Positions 13,110-15,585 of a stretch of 15,585 bases of DNA are shown here, piece after piece. The DNA comes from an uncultured Eubacteriaceae bacterium (GTDB lineage: Bacteria; Bacillota; Clostridia; Lachnospirales; CAG-274). The stretch lies in assembly GCA_938042265.1 (NCBI GenBank), contig CALIRN010000218.1, positions 1 through 15,585 on the forward strand, read 5' to 3'. The stretch's first letter is position 1; each line of letters opens with the position of its first letter. The notes below the pieces were generated by a model. It was not told the DNA's origin and ran no database searches. It saw only the letters and a list, made by a program, of their open reading frames with translations. The position numbers and the translations under genes were made by a program.

Positions 13110-13940
13110 TCAGCCTTTTCTGCCACGAATAATGTACTTGTTGCTTGCCTTATGCTTCTTTCTGGTCTTATAACCGAGAGCAGGCTTGCCCCAAGGTGTA
13201 CAAGGTGCAGGACGACCAACAGGTGCTCTACCTTCACCACCGCCATGTGGGTGATCGTTAGGGTTCATAACGGAACCGCGAACTGTAGGTCTGATACCCA
13301 TATGGCGCTTCTTGCCTGCCTTACCGATATTGATAAGCTCATGATCAATATTACCAACCTGACCGATAGTAGCACGGCAGTCAATAGGAAGTAATCTCAT
13401 CTCACCGGATGGAAGCCTTACTGTAGCATACTTGCCTTCCTTAGCCATAAGCTGAGCAACGTTGCCTGCACTTCTTACAAGCTGTCCGCCTGCGCCCGGC
13501 TTCATCTCAATATTATGGATTTCAGAACCCACAGGGATATTTCTCATTGGAAGAGCATTGCCCACACGAATTTCCGCATCAGCGCCGCTTGTAAGCACAT
13601 CGCCCACCTTAAGACCGTTAGGTGCAAGGATATATCTCTTCTCACCGTCAGCATAGCTTAAGAGAGCAATGTTGGCTGTTCTGTTTGGATCGTACTCGAT
13701 TGCAACAACCTTTGCAGGAATACCATCCTTGTTTCTCTTAAAATCAATTATTCTGTATTTTTTCTTAGCACCGCCGCCAATATGACGAACAGTGATTTTA
13801 CCCTGATTGTTACGGCCTGCAGTTGTCTTAATATGAACTGTAAGGCTCTTTTCGGGTGTAGACTTTGTAATTTCAGAGAAGTCAGATACTGTCATCTGTC
13901 TTCTTGAAGGTGTATAAGGCTTAAATCTCTTAATACCCAT
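13110..13940 (-). CDS. rplB: 50S ribosomal protein L2
   Basis: L2 binds 23S rRNA near the peptidyl transferase centre and is needed for subunit joining. The 276-residue product (family about 277) opens MGIKRFKPYTPSRRQMTVSD, has the OB and SH3-like domains through the middle, and carries the very conserved HPHGGGEGRAP at 230-240, which includes the histidine linked to peptidyl transfer. It ends KKHKASNKYIIRGRKG. ATG is eight bases after AGGAG. Unlike most clusters, where rplB follows rplW at close range, 214 non-coding bases with large inverted repeats precede it. Confidence 0.98.
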   Translation of the reverse strand: MGIKRFKPYTPSRRQMTVSDFSEITKSTPEKSLTVHIKTTAGRNNQGKITVRHIGGGAKKKYRIIDFKRNKDGIPAKVVAIEYDPNRTANIALLSYADGEKRYILAPNGLKVGDVLTSGADAEIRVGNALPMRNIPVGSEIHNIEMKPGAGGQLVRSAGNVAQLMAKEGKYATVRLPSGEMRLLPIDCRATIGQVGNIDHELINIGKAGKKRHMGIRPTVRGSVMNPNDHPHGGGEGRAPVGRPAPCTPWGKPALGYKTRKKHKASNKYIIRGRKG

Positions 13941-14154
13941 TTTCTTCTACTCCTTTTACTTTTAATTCTCTGCACACGTGGTGCAATAACTATAACCGTC
14001 TGATGTGATTTGCCCCAGCACTTTTCAATTCACTCCGCTTTGCTGCGTTTCGTTGAAGAGACCTCACCCCATACAGTCCGCTTAAAACAAATTTACTTAC
14101 AATCAAGCTCGACGTAAATTTATTTTATTTGTCTGTATGCTGCTTATTGCTTAA
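13941..14154 (-). promoter_or_regulatory. 214-base structured gap before rplB, candidate leader
   Basis: No gene is found here. Three structures are visible on the minus strand. First, a large imperfect palindrome at 14070-14139 has CATACAG/CTGTATG outer arms, then 13-pair inner arms (14114-14126 with 14084-14096, one wobble) and a 17-base loop. Second, CTCTTCAA/TTGAAAAG arms (one mismatch) enclose a CGC/GCG pair around 14022-14060. Third, a TGCAC/GTGCA hairpin lies at 13971-13985, about 10 bases before the rplB ribosome binding site region. No T-run follows the stems and no good promoter is seen (best -10, TATAGT, lacks a -35). It could be an L2-responsive or other ribosomal leader, a processing site, or the relic of a small palindromic insertion. 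Confidence 0.55.
14070..14139. repeat. Long imperfect inverted repeat
   Basis: Nested palindrome of 70 bases: 7-base perfect outer arms (14070-14076 and 14133-14139), a 6 by 7 internal loop, and 13-base inner arms with a single T-G pair (14084-14096 and 14114-14126). The loop is 17 bases. It is AT-rich and would fold in DNA or RNA. Confidence 0.8.
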
Positions 14155-14454
14155 TCACATACCCTGAAAGATTTCAATCTCTTTGCTGTCTGCTGTAAGC
14201 TGAACGATAGCCTTCTTCTTAGCATTTGTCTTGCCGAAAGTATAACCGCGTCTTTTTGTCTTACCCACTAAATTAATAGTGTTAACATACTCAACCTTTG
14301 TGCCCTCGAACATCTTCTCTACAGCCTGCTTAATCTGAATTTTTGTTGCGTCAGGGTGTACAAGGAAAACATACTTCTTATCAGCCATATCATTCATACT
14401 TCTCTCAGTAATAACAGGCTTCTTAATAATGTCATAATACTTCAAATCTGCCAT
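14155..14454 (-). CDS. rplW: 50S ribosomal protein L23
   Basis: L23 surrounds the tunnel exit and is the docking site for trigger factor and SRP. The 99-residue product begins MADLKYYDIIKKPVITERSM and has KYVFLVHPDATKIQIKQAVE, then MFEGTKVEYVNTINLVGKTK and RRGYTFGKTNAKKKAIVQLT. Length is normal. The ATG shares one base with the rplD stop (TAATG), and GGAGG lies inside the end of rplD, which suggests coupling. The 214-base gap that follows is unusual at this position. Confidence 0.98.
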   Translation of the reverse strand: MADLKYYDIIKKPVITERSMNDMADKKYVFLVHPDATKIQIKQAVEKMFEGTKVEYVNTINLVGKTKRRGYTFGKTNAKKKAIVQLTADSKEIEIFQGM

Positions 14455-15074
14455 TATGCGTACACCTCCTCAATCTTTGTAACTGCCGCCTTAGTAACTA
14501 CAAGTGAGTCATACTTAAGGATATCATAAACGTTGATTGCGTTTACGCCTGCAGTCTTAACATCTGCAATGTTTCTTGCTGAAAGAACAGCGTTGCTGTT
14601 ACCCTCCTCAAGAACGATAAGGGGCTTTACAGCGTTTACGTTCTTAAGAACCTCAGCCATATTCTTTGTTTTGATTTCATTAAGGCTAAGCTCATCAATT
14701 ACAATCAACTTGCCCTCATTTACCTTAGTTGTAAGTGCTGACTTAAGAGCCATCCTCTTTACCTTTTTATTAAGCTTAAAAGAGTAATCTCTTGGCTTTG
14801 GAGCAAATACAACGCCGCCGCCTGTCCACTGTGGTGAACGGATAGAGCCCTGTCTTGCACGGCCTGTGCCCTTCTGTCTCCAGGGCTTTCTGCCGCCTCC
14901 ACGTACTTCTGCACGTGTCAGTGCGCTCTGGGTACCCTGTCTCTGATTTGCAAGATACTGAACAACTGCCTGGTGCATTACGTGCTCGTTAACTTCTACA
15001 GCAAAAATGCTGTCCTTTAAATCTATATTGCCAACTTCGCTTCCGCTCATGTTGAAAACTTTTACTGTTGCCAT
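14454..15074 (-). CDS. rplD: 50S ribosomal protein L4
   Basis: L4 lines the exit tunnel opposite L22 and in E. coli also represses the S10 operon by attenuation. The 206-residue protein has the long internal loop of the family, RGGGRKPWRQKGTGRARQGS followed by IRSPQWTGGGVVFAPKPRDY, and a C-terminal globular domain ending YDSLVVTKAAVTKIEEVYA. Length equals that of relatives. ATG follows AAAGGAGG. It lies 28 bases after rplC and overlaps rplW by one base. Confidence 0.98.
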   Translation of the reverse strand: MATVKVFNMSGSEVGNIDLKDSIFAVEVNEHVMHQAVVQYLANQRQGTQSALTRAEVRGGGRKPWRQKGTGRARQGSIRSPQWTGGGVVFAPKPRDYSFKLNKKVKRMALKSALTTKVNEGKLIVIDELSLNEIKTKNMAEVLKNVNAVKPLIVLEEGNSNAVLSARNIADVKTAGVNAINVYDILKYDSLVVTKAAVTKIEEVYA

Positions 15075-15102
15075 TAGGTTATCCTCCTTTCGTAAAGATT
15101 AA

Positions 15103-15585
15103 TTAAGCCTTTACGCTATCTTTAATTACAACTACCGTACCCTTGTTACCGGGAACAGCACCCTTGATAAGAAGCAAGTTCTTCTCAGCGTCAGCTTTTA
15201 CAATTTCAAGATTCTGAACGGTAACTCTTACAGAACCCATCTGACCTGCCATTTTCTTACCCTTTTTAACCTTACCGGGTGTAGTAGCTGAACTAAGTGA
15301 GCCGACAGCTCTGTGGAACTTGGAGCCGTGAGCCATAGGTCCTCTTGACTGACCGTGTCTCTTGATAGGACCCTGGTAGCCCTTACCCTTTGAAGTACCG
15401 GTTACGTCAACCTTGTCACCTGATTCAAATACATCAGCCTTAATCTCAGCGCCCACCTCGTAAGCACTTATGTCATCAAGTCTGAACTCCTTAAGAACCT
15501 TCTTAGGCTCAACGCCCGCCTTGTCAAACTGACCCTTCATAGGCTTGTTGACCTTCTTAACCTTTACATCACCGAAGCCAACCTG
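15103..15585 (-). CDS. rplC: 50S ribosomal protein L3, C-terminal part (cut by window edge)
   Basis: L3 is an early assembly protein whose loop reaches the peptidyl transferase centre. The start lies beyond the right edge; 160 residues of an expected 205-210 are present. The first codons in the window read QVGFGDVKVKKVNKPMKGQF, in frame with the rest. Signature sequences include VDVTGTSKGKGYQGPIKRHG, GPMAHGSKFHRAVGS and KKMAGQMGSVRVTVQNLEIV. The apparent methionine at 15538-15540 is internal and is not a start. Confidence 0.97.
   Translation of the reverse strand, partial: QVGFGDVKVKKVNKPMKGQFDKAGVEPKKVLKEFRLDDISAYEVGAEIKADVFESGDKVDVTGTSKGKGYQGPIKRHGQSRGPMAHGSKFHRAVGSLSSATTPGKVKKGKKMAGQMGSVRVTVQNLEIVKADAEKNLLLIKGAVPGNKGTVVVIKDSVKA

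Noticed and set aside
1..15585. CRISPR arrays, tRNA or rRNA genes, insertion sequences, phage or defence genes
   Set aside because: None was seen: no regularly spaced repeats, no cloverleaf sequences and no transposase or integrase motifs. All but two genes are ordinary core translation and housekeeping genes.

Overview
The window is a stretch of bacterial chromosome carrying the S10, spc and alpha ribosomal-protein clusters, all on the minus strand, so transcription runs from high to low coordinates. The organism looks like a low-GC Gram-positive anaerobe of the class Clostridia, and the protein sequences feel closest to Lachnospiraceae or related gut Clostridia. The reasons are the gene order (rpsD between rpsK and rpoA, and a small KOW-domain gene between map and infA), a four-cysteine zinc LID in Adk, a zinc-type S14, a zinc-free S4, an L22 that begins MAKGHRSQIKKER, and strong GGAGG ribosome binding sites. 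This is judged by eye and from recall, not from a search.

Reading in the direction of transcription: the S10 part holds rplC (cut by the right edge), rplD, rplW, an unusually long 214-base gap with a large inverted repeat, then rplB, rpsS, rplV, rpsC, rplP, rpmC and rpsQ. The spc part continues with rplN, rplX, rplE, rpsZ/rpsN (zinc form), rpsH, rplF, rplR, rpsE, rpmD, rplO and secY. A strong intrinsic terminator follows secY at once. Next comes an unrelated gene for a 362-residue protein with two membrane segments, placed between secY and adk where most relatives have nothing. A spacer with a good sigma-A-type promoter precedes adk, map, a KOW-domain RNA-binding protein gene, infA and rpmJ. 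A second good promoter overlaps the rpmJ stop codon and leads into a roughly 285-base, GC-rich, repeat-filled leader in front of rpsM. After rpsM and rpsK there is a 165-base structured gap, then rpsD and the first 44 codons of rpoA (cut by the left edge).

The genes work together as the core ribosome-building programme: 23 ribosomal proteins, initiation factor IF-1, the SecY channel, nucleotide homeostasis (Adk), N-terminal methionine removal (Map) and the RNA polymerase alpha subunit. Several pairs are coupled by one-base stop/start overlaps (rplD-rplW, rpsC-rplP, rplP-rpmC, rplO-secY).

No unmistakable new system was found. The parts that do not fit a plain ribosomal-protein operon are the three long structured non-coding gaps (before rplB, rpsM and rpsD), which are candidate cis-acting RNA elements, and the terminator plus membrane-protein gene that split secY from adk. 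Several genes (rpoA, rpmJ and rpmD among them) are short or edge-cut and were found by direct translation. Starts of rplX, rplV, secY, the KOW gene and the membrane protein were chosen from ribosome binding site spacing.
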